Part shown: positions 17,454 to 26,966 of the stretch, in pieces
Position numbering within the stretch: position 1 is the stretch's first letter
How the letters are laid out: each line of letters begins with the position of its first letter
From: an uncultured Clostridia bacterium
Lineage (GTDB): Bacteria > Bacillota > Clostridia > Oscillospirales > CAG-272
Reading direction: 5' to 3'
NCBI GenBank assembly: GCA_944381085.1
Contig: CALWJX010000012.1
Location: 1-51,917, forward strand
DNA length: 51,917 bases
The notes under the pieces: generated by a model
Database searches by the model: none
Seen by the model: the letters and a program-made list of their open reading frames with translations, nothing else
Told to the model about the DNA's origin: nothing
Made by a program: the position numbers and the translations under genes

Positions 17454-18392
17454 CTATACCGTTTCGTTTTCCGCTACGCCTTTGATGCTTGCAACAATTC
17501 CGGCAAGATTTTGTATCTCGGACGGAATAATGATTTTTGTCGCCTTTCCGTCAGCCACTTTTTCAAAGGTCTCGAGGCTTTTCAGCGCTATTACTCCTTC
17601 GGCGGGTCTTGCTTCGTTTACCATTCTGATACCGTCGGCGGTAGCCTGCTGTATTTTTAGAATAGCTTCCGCTTCACCTTCCGCCTCACGTATTTTTGAT
17701 TCTTTCAATGCTTCGGCACGCAGAATCTGAGATTGTTTTTCCGCTTCCGCGTTTAAAATCATTGCTTGCTTTTGTCCCTCGGCAACAAGAATAGCGGAAT
17801 TTTTCTCGCCTTCCGCGCGCAGAATAGCCTCTCTTCTTTCTCTTTCGGCTTTCATCTGCTTTTCCATCGCGTCCTGAATTTCTTTCGGAGGAATGATATT
17901 TTTCAATTCGACGCGGTTGACTTTAATTCCCCAAGGGTCTGTCGCCTCATCGAGGATAGACCTCATCTTTGTATTTATGATATCACGAGATGTCAGTGTG
18001 CTGTCAAGTTCCATTTCACCGATGATATTTCTCAAAGTCGTTGAGGTCAGATTTTCTATAGCGGTCATCGGCGTTGCGTGACCGTATGCGTACAGTTTAC
18101 AGTCGGTTATCTGGTAGAACACGACTGTATCTATCTGCATTCGGACGTTATCTTTGGTAATGACCGGCTGAGGCGGAAAATCCGCGACCTGTTCCATTTT
18201 GTTGACTTTTTTTGCGATTTTTTCTACAAAAGGAACTTTGAAATGTATACCGGTATCCCACGTGGTGTGATACGCTCCGAATCTCTCAATGACATAGGCT
18301 TTTGCCTGAGGCACAATTTTTATGTTTGCTATGATTGTAATCAGAATGATGACTCCTATTGCTATCAGAATGCCTGTTCCAATTGGTCCCAT
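17454..18392 (-). CDS. SPFH/stomatin-like membrane protein (QmcA/slipin type)
   Basis: This 312-residue protein has one N-terminal membrane helix (about 5-25), an SPFH/Band 7 domain (about 26-190; note VIERFGAYHTTWDTGIHFKVP and NVRMQIDTVVFYQITD) and a long Glu/Ala-rich coiled coil (about 190-270, repeats of RAEGE, AEGQK, AEAEK). Such proteins form large ring-like oligomers that organise membrane microdomains and often bind proteases. The start has AAGGAG 7 bases upstream. The NfeD gene lies 55 bases upstream in the same direction, the usual partner, which supports the call. Confidence 0.94.
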   Translation of the reverse strand: MGPIGTGILIAIGVIILITIIANIKIVPQAKAYVIERFGAYHTTWDTGIHFKVPFVEKIAKKVNKMEQVADFPPQPVITKDNVRMQIDTVVFYQITDCKLYAYGHATPMTAIENLTSTTLRNIIGEMELDSTLTSRDIINTKMRSILDEATDPWGIKVNRVELKNIIPPKEIQDAMEKQMKAERERREAILRAEGEKNSAILVAEGQKQAMILNAEAEKQSQILRAEALKESKIREAEGEAEAILKIQQATADGIRMVNEARPAEGVIALKSLETFEKVADGKATKIIIPSEIQNLAGIVASIKGVAENETV

Positions 18393-18447
18393 AATTAATC
18401 TCCTTAATTAAGATAAAAAATTGATTGTTATTAAAAAATATTGCCTT

Positions 18448-18891
18448 TTATTTTCTGCAAATCAGCTTTACACCCGAAATTTTTACAATTACCACTTTGT
18501 CTCCGGGCATGGCGGTATCGCTGTCGTTTTCCATTCTTGCAGTCCATATATTACCGTTTACTTTAACGCTTCCTACAGCTTCAACATTTTTAATCTGTTC
18601 AGTAACAATGGCTGTTTTACCGATTAGCAGATCGGTATTTGTTTTTTCTTTATTTACCGACTTGAGTAGCTTTTTCCTGAAAACTGTTTTGGCAAGAATC
18701 AACAGAATTGCGGATACGACTATGAATACTGTCCACTGTATCCAGGTCTTTACATCAAAAAGAGACAGTACCAATGCTATTAACGCACCGGGCATAAACC
18801 ATATCGATACAAGCTCCGCGGTTTCCACTTCGATGATTATGGTCAACACAAAGATAACCGCCCAAACAATTGTCATGATATACTCTTCCAT
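18448..18891 (-). CDS. NfeD-like membrane protein
   Basis: This 147-residue protein has three or four transmembrane helices in the first about 80 residues, then a C-terminal OB-fold domain (about 85-147: LLIGKTAIVTEQI, VGSVKVNGNIWTAR, MPGDKVVIVKISGVKLIC) typical of short NfeD proteins. The OB domain is thought to bind SPFH partners. It has a strong AAGGAGTG ribosome site, a perfect promoter upstream and the SPFH gene downstream. Confidence 0.93.
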   Translation of the reverse strand: MEEYIMTIVWAVIFVLTIIIEVETAELVSIWFMPGALIALVLSLFDVKTWIQWTVFIVVSAILLILAKTVFRKKLLKSVNKEKTNTDLLIGKTAIVTEQIKNVEAVGSVKVNGNIWTARMENDSDTAMPGDKVVIVKISGVKLICRK

Positions 18892-18965
18892 GGCGTTTCA
18901 CTCCTTTCTAAAGTATAGTCTGCTTTACGTTTTTAGGAATTTATACTGATTCTTGTCTTGCTATT

Positions 18966-18994
18966 ATTATAACACGCGTTCATACAATTGTCAA
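18966..18994 (-). promoter_or_regulatory. Promoter of the NfeD-SPFH operon
   Basis: TTGACA, 17 bases, TATAAT on the minus strand, a perfect vegetative consensus about 75 bases before the NfeD start codon. Confidence 0.85.
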
Positions 18995-19057
18995 TAGAAA
19001 TCACAAAACAATATGCACAAATATAAGTATATGAAATTATTAACATTGCACAATACT

Positions 19058-19097
19058 GAAAAATAAAAGGAATGCCCAAATTAAATGTCAGCATTCC
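19058..19097 (-). terminator. Terminator of the single-pass membrane protein gene
   Basis: On the minus strand GGAATGC pairs with GCATTCC around a 15-base loop and is followed by TTTTATTTTT. It lies about 40 bases past the stop codon of the gene at 19135-19872. Confidence 0.75.
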
Positions 19098-19134
19098 CTA
19101 TAATTTATGTTTTTAATGTTTAATGATTAAAATA

Positions 19135-19872
19135 TTAGTAGTTGTTCGTATAAGACAGTATATTGTCAACAAGATATTCGCCGGACTGATTTGTAACGAC
19201 GAAATACTGTTTTTTTATTTCATCGCTTCCGAAATCAGTGCGAAATGTCCCGTTGTTTTCGTGTATCATATACTCAACTGTGAATGTATATTGGTTATAA
19301 ATTTTACCTGTATCGGTTTTATTACTTGTCTGAGAATCTTTGGTTATAACGATTTCATAGAGCTGTTGCTGTGTAAATTCGTCTTCTTTAAGTATATTCT
19401 CGCCCATGTAATCATTATATGTGTCGGCGTCGCCGTTTATTATCGCCTTAATCACATTATATACAACGGCAAAACCTTCGCCGTAATTTGGCACCTTTGA
19501 CTCTTCAACGCTCTCTTTAAGCCCGCTGCCGTCCGCATAATATATATTTCGGTCGAGCCCGAGGTATTCTTCATATTCAAAAATATCAAATCCCGGTTCT
19601 TTTGTTTCATGGAAAATTATCGTATTGTTTTTTCCGGAACTTGTGTCGTTTTCCTGATTTTTTTCCTGTCCGAACAAAGAGCCCAAATCAACTATATTGG
19701 GCAGAATCAGGCATATTGCCATGAAAACCACCATGGACGAAAATACGATAATAATATTTCTTTTGAGTTTTTGATTTTTTTTACGCGCCGTATATTCGGT
19801 ATCACCGGCAGGTTCAGCCGCGGTATCGTTGTTTTGAGGGTTTTCATTCCCGTTTTTGATCTCGCCGCTCAT
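19135..19872 (-). CDS. Single-pass membrane protein of unknown function
   Basis: This 245-residue protein has a hydrophilic, Asn/Glu-rich cytosolic N-terminus (about 1-38, ending ARKKNQKLKR), one transmembrane helix (about 40-60) and an extracellular domain of about 180 residues rich in Tyr, Asn and Asp. I recognise no domain; the outer part has the look of an NTF2-like or Tim44-like fold (AVVYNVIKAIINGDADTYNDYMG), which is only an impression. ATG 19872 is chosen for its AAAGGAG site; the open frame extends 18 codons more. It has its own promoter and terminator, so it is monocistronic. Confidence 0.75.
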   Translation of the reverse strand: MSGEIKNGNENPQNNDTAAEPAGDTEYTARKKNQKLKRNIIIVFSSMVVFMAICLILPNIVDLGSLFGQEKNQENDTSSGKNNTIIFHETKEPGFDIFEYEEYLGLDRNIYYADGSGLKESVEESKVPNYGEGFAVVYNVIKAIINGDADTYNDYMGENILKEDEFTQQQLYEIVITKDSQTSNKTDTGKIYNQYTFTVEYMIHENNGTFRTDFGSDEIKKQYFVVTNQSGEYLVDNILSYTNNY

Positions 19873-19990
19873 GTTACAAACTCCTTTCCTAATTCGATTT
19901 TTATAAAATTTCCCCATTAAACGCACGTTTTTATTGAATTGATTTTGAAAAATTCGATTGCTTCATTTATTTTTAAAGCTTTATTGATTG

Positions 19991-20019
19991 ATTATATCAT
20001 ACAATAACGTCATTTTCAA
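19991..20019 (-). promoter_or_regulatory. Promoter of the single-pass membrane protein
   Basis: TTGAAA, 17 bases, TATAAT on the minus strand, about 120 bases before the start codon at 19872. Confidence 0.75.
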
Positions 20020-20121
20020 TACAAAAACAATAATATTTTTTAAAATGCTTGTTAATTTATTTAAAAAGGTATGGAAACTGATTTTTTTCTTGAATTTTTC
20101 ATTAATAATTGTGATTAGGTG

Positions 20122-20150
20122 TTGTATAAATTGTTATTTTATGTTATAAT
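20122..20150 (+). promoter_or_regulatory. Promoter of the apgM gene
   Basis: TTGTAT, 17 bases, TATAAT on the plus strand, 44 bases before the apgM start codon. The 322-bp divergent gap 19873-20194 holds this promoter and the one at 19991-20019 and otherwise looks empty and AT-rich. Confidence 0.72.
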
Positions 20151-20194
20151 TAAGAGCAGAAAAATTTTAAATTAAACGAGGACAGATATACATT

Positions 20195-21409
20195 ATGAAA
20201 TATCTTGTGTTGATTCCCGACGGTATGGCTGACGAAAAAATCGCCGCTTTGGGAAATAAAACGCCTATGGAGTACGCGAAAAAGCCCTGTATGGATTTCC
20301 TTGCGAAAAATTCGGTAGTCGGTACGGTTTCCAATGTTCCCGAGGGTATGGTGCCAGAAAGCGATACGGCAAACATGGCGATTTTGTCATTTGACCCGAA
20401 GATTTATTCAAAAAGCCGCTCTCCGCTTGAAGCCGTAAGCATGGGTATTGAAATGTCTGAGGATGACGTGGCTTACCGCTGCAATCTGGTAACACTTTCG
20501 GAGGATGAAGATTATGACAATAAAATCATGATAGACCACAGCTCCGATGAAATAACCACCAAAGAGGCAGACATACTTATAAAAGCACTTGACGATGAAC
20601 TCGGAACCGATTTCAGAAAATTTTATACCGGTGTGAGCTACCGTCATTGCATAATCTGGAAAAACGGAAACGATAAATACAATTTTATGCGCCCTCATGA
20701 TATTTTGGGCAGACGGATTAAGGATTATCTGCCGGACCAAAAGGACGGTAAGGTTTTTTACGACCTGATGAGGGCAAGCTGGGATATTCTTGACCGTCAT
20801 CCGGTAAATGACGACAGGCGCGCAAGAGGTCTGAAGCCCGCGAATTCCATTTGGCTGTGGAGCCCAGGTAAAAAACCGGCGCTTCCCTCTTTTAAGGAAA
20901 AATGGGGGCTTGAGGGGGCGGTTATCTCGGCGGTGGACCTGATAAAAGGTATAGGTCTGTGCGCGGGAATGAAGTCTATAGACGTTGAGGGCGCTACCGG
21001 AAACGTCCATACGAATTATGCGGGTAAGGCGGAGGCGGCGATATCCGCGTTTGAAAACAATGTTGATTTTGTGTATATACATGTTGAGGGACCCGATGAA
21101 TGCGGACACCGCGCGGAGACGGAAAACAAGGTGCTTTCAATTGAACTTATAGACGAAAAAATTCTTGCACCCGTATATGAATATCTAAAAAACCGCGAAG
21201 ATGAGTTCAAAATTATGGTTCTTCCGGACCATCCCACTCCGTTGCGTCTGAGAACACATACCTCAGACCCGGTTCCCTTTATGATATATTCATCGGAAAA
21301 ACCGGCTGACGGGGTAGACGGGTTCAATGAGGACAGCGCGAAAACGACCGGGCTTTATGTACCCAATGGTTACGGTTTAATGGAAATGCTGATTGAAAAA
21401 CACGGTTAA
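20195..21409 (+). CDS. ApgM-type cofactor-independent phosphoglycerate mutase (or proposed homoserine kinase)
   Basis: This 404-residue alkaline-phosphatase-superfamily protein starts KYLVLIPDGMAD with the metal-binding Asp, has PESDTANMAILSFDP (the catalytic Ser-type nucleophile site), and metal ligands in VEGPDECGHR and VLPDHPTP. This is the archaeal-type (ApgM) branch, which interconverts 2- and 3-phosphoglycerate. The bacterial members have also been proposed to act as homoserine kinases because they often neighbour threonine genes. Here threonine synthase lies about 4 kb downstream on the same strand, which keeps the second option open. RBS is GAGGA. Confidence 0.88.
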   Translation: MKYLVLIPDGMADEKIAALGNKTPMEYAKKPCMDFLAKNSVVGTVSNVPEGMVPESDTANMAILSFDPKIYSKSRSPLEAVSMGIEMSEDDVAYRCNLVTLSEDEDYDNKIMIDHSSDEITTKEADILIKALDDELGTDFRKFYTGVSYRHCIIWKNGNDKYNFMRPHDILGRRIKDYLPDQKDGKVFYDLMRASWDILDRHPVNDDRRARGLKPANSIWLWSPGKKPALPSFKEKWGLEGAVISAVDLIKGIGLCAGMKSIDVEGATGNVHTNYAGKAEAAISAFENNVDFVYIHVEGPDECGHRAETENKVLSIELIDEKILAPVYEYLKNREDEFKIMVLPDHPTPLRLRTHTSDPVPFMIYSSEKPADGVDGFNEDSAKTTGLYVPNGYGLMEMLIEKHG

Positions 21410-21485
21410 GTCCGTGATTGGAAATTAAAATCATATTGCACGGATAAAAATGCCGTGCCAACCTTATGAAACGAGGTTTACAGTA

Positions 21486-22154
21486 ATGAATAATACACCG
21501 CAATCCGACAGAGACAATGAAAATGAAACAGAAAACGCCATCAATGAAAATGACCCGGAGAAAAAAAATCAGAGTCGGGAGACTGTCACTGAAAAAAAGC
21601 CTCCTTTGATTCACGATGTATTTGACTACGTTGAGGTGTTTGTTTTCTCTGTCTTAGCTGTTCTTATAGTATTTTCTTTCGGAGCTCGTCTTTGCCGGGT
21701 CAGCGGGGACTCTATGAATAATACCCTGAAGCATAATGAGATGCTTATTATATCGGATATTTTCTATGAGCCGTCCGCCGGAGACATAATTGTTTTCCAC
21801 CAGACCGGAAAGTGGTATAATGAACCTATCGTAAAGAGAGTTATCGCCACCGAGGGACAAAAAGTGAAAATAGATTTTTATAAAGGCGAGGTTTATGTTG
21901 ACGGAGTCTTATTGGAAGAAGATTATGCTTTTGTCAGCGGCGACAGATATATATCGCGCGGATACCCCGATTATGATTTTGACAGGTCTACCGGGATATT
22001 TGAGACCGTAGTCCCGGAAGGTCAGCTGTTTGTCATGGGTGACAACAGGAACAATTCCACAGATTCCCGCTCTTCTCATATCGGATTTGTAGATAAAAGA
22101 CGGGTGCTTGGAGAAGTCAAGTTCAGGATAAGCCCTTTTACGGTTTTTGACTGA
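21486..22154 (+). CDS. lepB: Signal peptidase I
   Basis: This 222-residue membrane protease removes Sec signal peptides. It has an Asn/Glu-rich cytosolic tail, one transmembrane helix (about 48-66), the catalytic Ser in SGDSMNNTL (Ser76), the general-base Lys in IVKRVIATEG (Lys117), and the C-terminal box GDNRNNSTDSR. ATG 21486 follows a GAGG site 8 bases away; an upstream in-frame ATG at 21450 has no good site. The cytosolic tail of about 45 residues is longer than usual. It precedes rbgA and rnhB, a common gene order in Firmicutes. Confidence 0.95.
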   Translation: MNNTPQSDRDNENETENAINENDPEKKNQSRETVTEKKPPLIHDVFDYVEVFVFSVLAVLIVFSFGARLCRVSGDSMNNTLKHNEMLIISDIFYEPSAGDIIVFHQTGKWYNEPIVKRVIATEGQKVKIDFYKGEVYVDGVLLEEDYAFVSGDRYISRGYPDYDFDRSTGIFETVVPEGQLFVMGDNRNNSTDSRSSHIGFVDKRRVLGEVKFRISPFTVFD

Positions 22155-22190
22155 AAAACGAAAATCAATTGCGGAAAGGTTATAAACGAG

Positions 22191-23078
22191 ATGCCTTCAT
22201 CTAATGTTCAGTGGTTTCCGGGGCATATGGCAAAAACGCGGAAGCTGATTGCGGAAAATCTTAAAAACGTGGATATTGTAATTGAGTTGCTTGACGCGAG
22301 AATACCGTACTCCTCCAGAAATCCGGAAATAGTCAGCCTTAAGGAAGGAAAGCCTTCCGTTATTATTTTAAACAAGGCGTCTCTTTCCGACCCTGAGCAA
22401 AACAAACTCTGGAGCGTATATTACAGTTCGGAAAATACGGCGTGCATTATGGCGGACTGCATTACCGGAAAAGGTATTCAGGATATTTTGCCGTGTGTAA
22501 AGAACATTTTAAAAGAAAAAACCGACAAATACGACGCAAAAGGTATGAGCGGGCGTAAACTGTACGCTATGGTGCTCGGAATTCCCAACGTAGGCAAATC
22601 CACACTTATAAATAAGTTATGCGGAGCCAAAAAAGCAAAAGCCGAGGACAGACCCGGAGTTACGCTTGACAAGCAGTGGGTATCAACAGGCATTGGTATT
22701 GACCTGCTTGACATGCCCGGTATCCTTTGGCCTAAATTTGAAGATAAAGAAGTCGGCGAAAACCTTGCTTTCACCGGAGCGGTCAAGGACAGTATAATTG
22801 ATATTGAATATCTGGCAATGAGACTGTGCGCGAAGCTGCGTGTGCTCTACCCTGATCTGCTCTGCCAAAGATACAGGCTTGGGGATATTTCGGAATATAA
22901 AGATTTTGACGATTACGACCTGCTTTGCGCGATAGGCAAGAAACGGGGATTTCTTGTGTCGGGCGGAGAGGTTGACACCGTGCGCACGTCAAATATATTA
23001 TTGGATGAATTCAGAAGCGCGCGTATCGGAAGGATCACTCTCGAAAGACCGGAAACATGTAAAGAAAAGCGGGGTTAA
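22191..23078 (+). CDS. rbgA: Ribosome biogenesis GTPase RbgA (YlqF)
   Basis: This 295-residue circularly permuted GTPase helps late assembly of the 50S subunit. It opens with [13 protein letters not shown], has G4 first (ILNKASLSD), then G1 GIPNVGKST and G3 LDMPG, the permuted order of the YlqF/YawG family, and a C-terminal helical RNA-binding region. The G4 motif reads NKAS rather than the canonical NKxD, an oddity at the residue that sets guanine specificity. It is followed after 5 bases by rnhB, the classical arrangement. Confidence 0.95.
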   Translation: MPSSNVQWFPGHMAKTRKLIAENLKNVDIVIELLDARIPYSSRNPEIVSLKEGKPSVIILNKASLSDPEQNKLWSVYYSSENTACIMADCITGKGIQDILPCVKNILKEKTDKYDAKGMSGRKLYAMVLGIPNVGKSTLINKLCGAKKAKAEDRPGVTLDKQWVSTGIGIDLLDMPGILWPKFEDKEVGENLAFTGAVKDSIIDIEYLAMRLCAKLRVLYPDLLCQRYRLGDISEYKDFDDYDLLCAIGKKRGFLVSGGEVDTVRTSNILLDEFRSARIGRITLERPETCKEKRG

Positions 23079-23083
23079 ATAAA

Positions 23084-23710
23084 ATGCCTGATTACTCGTT
23101 TGAAAACGAAATGCATGTAAAAGGATATAAAACCGTATGCGGCGTTGACGAAGCGGGACGCGGACCGTTGTGCGGTCCGGTGGTGGCTGCCGCCTGTATC
23201 CTGCCTGACGGATTTTTTATTGAAGGATTGAACGACTCAAAAAAGCTTACCCCCAAAAAGCGTGATGAGCTTTTTGATATTATAACAAAAAATGCCGTTT
23301 CTTATTTTGTTGCCGAGGCTTCCGTAGAGGAGATTGACGAGTTGAATATACTTGAGGCGGATTTGCTGGCAATGCGTCGTGCTATAGACGGGCTGTCGGT
23401 AAAAGCGGACTGCGCGCTTATTGACGGAAATATCGCGAGAGATTTTAAAATCCCGGCTTTTGCGGTAATAAAAGGCGATTCCCTTTCCATGAGCATTGCC
23501 GCGGCGTCAATCCTTGCCAAGGTTACAAGAGATCGAATATGCGCCGAGCTTGATAAATTATATCCTCAATACAAAATAGCAAAGCATAAAGGATACGGAA
23601 CAAAACTTCATATAGAAGCGTTAAAGCAATTCGGACCGTCCCCCATACACAGAAAAAAATTTATCAGATTTCTCGATGATACAGAGAACATCGGAAGAAA
23701 GAGCGTGTAA
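23084..23710 (+). CDS. rnhB: Ribonuclease HII
   Basis: This 208-residue enzyme removes ribonucleotides and RNA primers from RNA-DNA hybrids. The N-terminal [19 protein letters not shown] contains the catalytic Asp22-Glu23 and the GRG motif that reads the ribonucleotide junction. CALIDGN and [10 protein letters not shown] carry the remaining acidic site residues, and HKGYGTKLH is the conserved late motif. It lies between rbgA and yraN, with 3 bases to yraN. Confidence 0.96.
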   Translation: MPDYSFENEMHVKGYKTVCGVDEAGRGPLCGPVVAAACILPDGFFIEGLNDSKKLTPKKRDELFDIITKNAVSYFVAEASVEEIDELNILEADLLAMRRAIDGLSVKADCALIDGNIARDFKIPAFAVIKGDSLSMSIAAASILAKVTRDRICAELDKLYPQYKIAKHKGYGTKLHIEALKQFGPSPIHRKKFIRFLDDTENIGRKSV

Positions 23711-23713
23711 ATT

Positions 23714-24130
23714 ATGTACTCCGACAAATCCGATATCGGAAAATTCGGCGAGGACGCCGCGGCGGACTTTCTTAGGAAAAACGGATATAAAATTGTGGGA
23801 AGAAATGTGCGGGTATCGAAAAACGAAATAGATATCATCGCGGAGGACAGGAACTACATAGTGTTTGTAGAGGTAAAGACTCGTTCGTGTCTGTATCCGG
23901 AATCCGGAAACTACGGTTCTCCGGGAAGGGCTGTCACGTCAAAAAAACGTATTTTTACGGTTAACGCGGCTAAAGCCTATCTCAGTAAAAATTATACCGA
24001 AAAACAGCCGAGAATAGATGTAATAGAGGTTTTTGTCAAGGAACGCGACCCGCAAAAAAATATTTATCCTTGTGTGCTTAATGTAAATCATATAAGAAAC
24101 GCTTTTGACGCGATGGGACGTAAACATTGA
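23714..24130 (+). CDS. YraN/UPF0102 nuclease-fold protein
   Basis: This 138-residue protein belongs to the UPF0102 (YraN) family with a restriction-endonuclease-like core: GKFGEDAAADFLRKNGY, NEIDIIAED and VFVEVKTRS (the D-ExK catalytic set). Its biological role is not firmly established; the family nearly always sits beside rnhB, as here. The 262-bp stretch after it (24131-24392) holds only a short ATGCGC/GCGCAT hairpin near 24328-24342 and no convincing gene. Confidence 0.93.
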   Translation: MYSDKSDIGKFGEDAAADFLRKNGYKIVGRNVRVSKNEIDIIAEDRNYIVFVEVKTRSCLYPESGNYGSPGRAVTSKKRIFTVNAAKAYLSKNYTEKQPRIDVIEVFVKERDPQKNIYPCVLNVNHIRNAFDAMGRKH

Positions 24131-24392
24131 TAAAACTTAAATCACAGCAAGGAAATGTACAAATAAGCAAATTTGTTTGTAAACAAGCTTGCGAACGCTT
24201 GTGACAAGGCGCATATAAGCATAGCATTGCCGGTTTCGGCGAAAATCAAGCCGGAGCCGAAAGTCGGATGTTTTTCCCGCTGTCTGAAAGACCGGGTAGA
24301 TTTTTTGCTGTATATTACACTCTCTTTATGCGCTCTGCGCATATAATAAAAAAGTGTGATTCACGATTTTTAAAGAAAGGCAGAGTCATAAA

Positions 24393-25343
24393 ATGCAAAA
24401 GCTTTCACTTATCGATACTCACTGCGATACCGCGTATGAGCTGTATCACAGAAAAGAAAATATTGCGGATAACAGCTGTGATATCAGTATAAAAAAAGCG
24501 GAACGCTATGAAAAATACGCGCAGTTTTTTGCGGTTTGGGCAAACAAACGTCTGAATGACAACGACGCATATGAAGAATTTTTGAAGATAACTGATTATT
24601 TCAACGCTGATTTATCGCTATATTCCGACAAAATTTCGGCGGTCAGATCTTTTGACGATTTGAAAAACGCATGGGACAGCAATAAAATCGCGGCGTTTCT
24701 CGCGGTTGAGGACGCAAGGATTCTCGCCGGCAGAATAGAACGGCTTGATGAGCTGTATAATCGCGGTGTAAGATACCTTACTTTGATGTGGGGAGGCACT
24801 TCCTGCATAGGCGGGTCACACAATACGTCGGGAGGTCTGACCGATTTCGGAAAAGAGGTCGTGAAAAAATGCTTTGAAAAAGGTATACTGCCGGATATTT
24901 CTCACTCCAATGAAAAAACCTCGGATGATGTCATATCCATCGCGTATGAATATCACAAGCCGTTTATCGCTACCCACTCCAATTCATATTCGGTTTTCCC
25001 GCACACAAGAAACCTTCGTGACAGGCACCTCAAATCGTTAACGGAGCTTGGCGGCATTGTGGGTATAAGTCTGTGTCCGTATCATCTGAAAGATATGTCG
25101 GACGGCAAATGCTGCGTGGACGACATTGTACGCCATATTGACAGGTACATGGAGCTCGGAGCCGAAAATTCCCTCGGTCTTGGGTGCGACCTTGACGGCA
25201 CTTCTCTTCCCGACGGCTTCGGAGGAGTCAATGACCTTTACATTATTGCCGAGGCGCTGTCGGCTCACGGCTATTCCGATGAACTGATTGAGAAAATTTT
25301 TGCGAAAAATTATTATATGTTTATAAAGAACAATTTAAACTGA
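24393..25343 (+). CDS. Membrane-dipeptidase-family (M19) peptidase
   Basis: This 316-residue metallopeptidase resembles renal dipeptidase homologues of bacteria. Zinc-site motifs are visible: IDTHCDT at residues 7-13, the bridging Glu in FLAVEDA, DISHSN, ATHSN and GLGCDLDG. There is no signal peptide, so it should hydrolyse dipeptides in the cytoplasm; some relatives prefer L-D or D-amino-acid-containing dipeptides. The start follows AAAGG. Threonine synthase follows after 30 bases, but a functional link is not obvious. Confidence 0.9.
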   Translation: MQKLSLIDTHCDTAYELYHRKENIADNSCDISIKKAERYEKYAQFFAVWANKRLNDNDAYEEFLKITDYFNADLSLYSDKISAVRSFDDLKNAWDSNKIAAFLAVEDARILAGRIERLDELYNRGVRYLTLMWGGTSCIGGSHNTSGGLTDFGKEVVKKCFEKGILPDISHSNEKTSDDVISIAYEYHKPFIATHSNSYSVFPHTRNLRDRHLKSLTELGGIVGISLCPYHLKDMSDGKCCVDDIVRHIDRYMELGAENSLGLGCDLDGTSLPDGFGGVNDLYIIAEALSAHGYSDELIEKIFAKNYYMFIKNNLN

Positions 25344-25373
25344 AAGACCATGAAAAATCCGGAGGATTATTAA

Positions 25374-26861
25374 ATGAATTATATTAGTACAAGAGACAAA
25401 GCAAAGGAAAAATACACCGCCGCGTTTGTTATTAAAAAGGGACTTGCGGAGGACGGAGGACTTTTTGTCCCGGAAAAGATTCCGTCCGTTTCGGCTGATG
25501 ATATAAAAAATCTGTGTAAAGACACCTATCCGGTAAGGGCTGCAAAAATACTTTCCGAATATCTTACCGACTACACATATGGGGAATTGCTTGATGAGTG
25601 TTCAAAAGCTTACGCGGAAAACTCTTTCCCTGGCGGAGCGGCTCCGGTTAAGCATATATGTGATAATATGTTTTCACTGGAATTGTGGCACGGTCCTACA
25701 GCGGCTTTTAAGGATATGGCGCTCCAGGTAATGCCGAGACTGCTTTCAAGAGCGCTTGTCAAGACCGGTGAGGACAGAACGGCGCTCATTCTTGTGGCGA
25801 CGTCCGGAGATACCGGAAAGGCGGCGCTTGAGGGTTATAAAAATATTGATAAGACCAAAATAATGGTCTTTTATCCGGTTGACGGCGTCAGCAGGGTTCA
25901 GAAGCTTCAGATGTCAACTCAGACCGGTGACAATGTAAATGTGTGCGCGATCAAAGGAAACTTTGACGATGCTCAGACCGGGGTCAAAAAAATATTCTCA
26001 GATTCCGAGGCGGTAAAAGCGCTCAACGATAAAGGATATTTCTTCTCGAGCGCGAATTCTATAAACTGGGGGCGTTTGGTGCCGCAGATTGTATATTATA
26101 TCTCGGCATATTGCGACTTGGTAAACAGCGGCAGCATAAAAATCGGAGATGAAATAAATGTCTGCGTGCCGACAGGCAATTTCGGCAATATATTTGCCGC
26201 GTATCTTGCTAAACTTATGGGACTTCCGATCAAAAAGCTTATTTGCGCGTCAAATAAGAACAATGTGCTTACCGATTTTCTCAAAACCGGCGTTTATGAC
26301 AGAAACCGGGATTTCTATTGCACTATGTCTCCGTCGATGGATATTCTGATCTCGTCAAATCTTGAGCGTTTGCTTTATTTCTGCGCGGGAGCGGAAAAAA
26401 CGGCGAGGTATATGGACTCCCTGAAAAGGAACGGAAAATATGAAATCGACAGCGGGATAAAAAGCTTGATTGACGAAAACTTCGCGGGATATTTTGCGGA
26501 CGAGACCGAAACCGCGCAAACGATAAGAGATTATTATGTAAATCATAATTATTTGATTGACACACACACGGCCGTAGCGGTAAGCTGTGCGGAGCAATAT
26601 CTTAAAGACACACAGGACAACATTCCTATGCTGGTTGTGTCCACTGCTTCCCCATATAAGTTTGCGGCGGATGTATATTGCTCAATTACGTCGGAGCGAC
26701 CTGACGATGAGCTTGAGGCGCTTAAAATGCTGTCGAAATATACTTCAAGTGAGATTTCTTACCCGCTGAGAGGACTTGAAGAAAGGAAAGTGCGTTTTAC
26801 TCATACGGCAAAACCGGAGGACATGCTTTCGGAGGTATACGATTATATATCAAAACCATAA
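25374..26861 (+). CDS. thrC: Threonine synthase
   Basis: This 495-residue PLP enzyme converts O-phosphohomoserine to threonine. It begins MNYISTRDKAK, typical of the longer (fold-type II, class 1) threonine synthases; the PLP lysine is in LWHGPTAAFKDMALQVM (Lys113), and ATSGDTGKAALEG is the phosphate/cofactor loop. Length matches this class. A good GGAGG site lies 11 bases before the ATG. The apgM-type gene upstream may supply the homoserine kinase step (inference). Confidence 0.95.
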   Translation: MNYISTRDKAKEKYTAAFVIKKGLAEDGGLFVPEKIPSVSADDIKNLCKDTYPVRAAKILSEYLTDYTYGELLDECSKAYAENSFPGGAAPVKHICDNMFSLELWHGPTAAFKDMALQVMPRLLSRALVKTGEDRTALILVATSGDTGKAALEGYKNIDKTKIMVFYPVDGVSRVQKLQMSTQTGDNVNVCAIKGNFDDAQTGVKKIFSDSEAVKALNDKGYFFSSANSINWGRLVPQIVYYISAYCDLVNSGSIKIGDEINVCVPTGNFGNIFAAYLAKLMGLPIKKLICASNKNNVLTDFLKTGVYDRNRDFYCTMSPSMDILISSNLERLLYFCAGAEKTARYMDSLKRNGKYEIDSGIKSLIDENFAGYFADETETAQTIRDYYVNHNYLIDTHTAVAVSCAEQYLKDTQDNIPMLVVSTASPYKFAADVYCSITSERPDDELEALKMLSKYTSSEISYPLRGLEERKVRFTHTAKPEDMLSEVYDYISKP

Positions 26862-26910
26862 TTCTATGGTAATGTTTTTCCTCTTGTACCATACTCACCT
26901 TGCCCGCCGA

Positions 26911-26945
26911 AAAACCGTATAAGCTTATTTTAAAAGCTTATACGG
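26911..26945 (-). terminator. Terminator of the DUF1540 gene
   Basis: A perfect 12-bp stem (CCGTATAAGCTT with AAGCTTATACGG, loop of 7) is followed on the minus strand by TTTTT. It lies between convergent thrC and the DUF1540 gene and may act in both directions, but the U-tract favours the minus strand. Confidence 0.82.
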
Positions 26946-26966
26946 AATGAAAAAATAACAGGTTAA

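Noticed and set aside
24268..24492. 74-codon ORF ahead of the dipeptidase
   Set aside because: Overlaps the dipeptidase start in another frame, lacks a good ribosome site and has no recognisable sequence.
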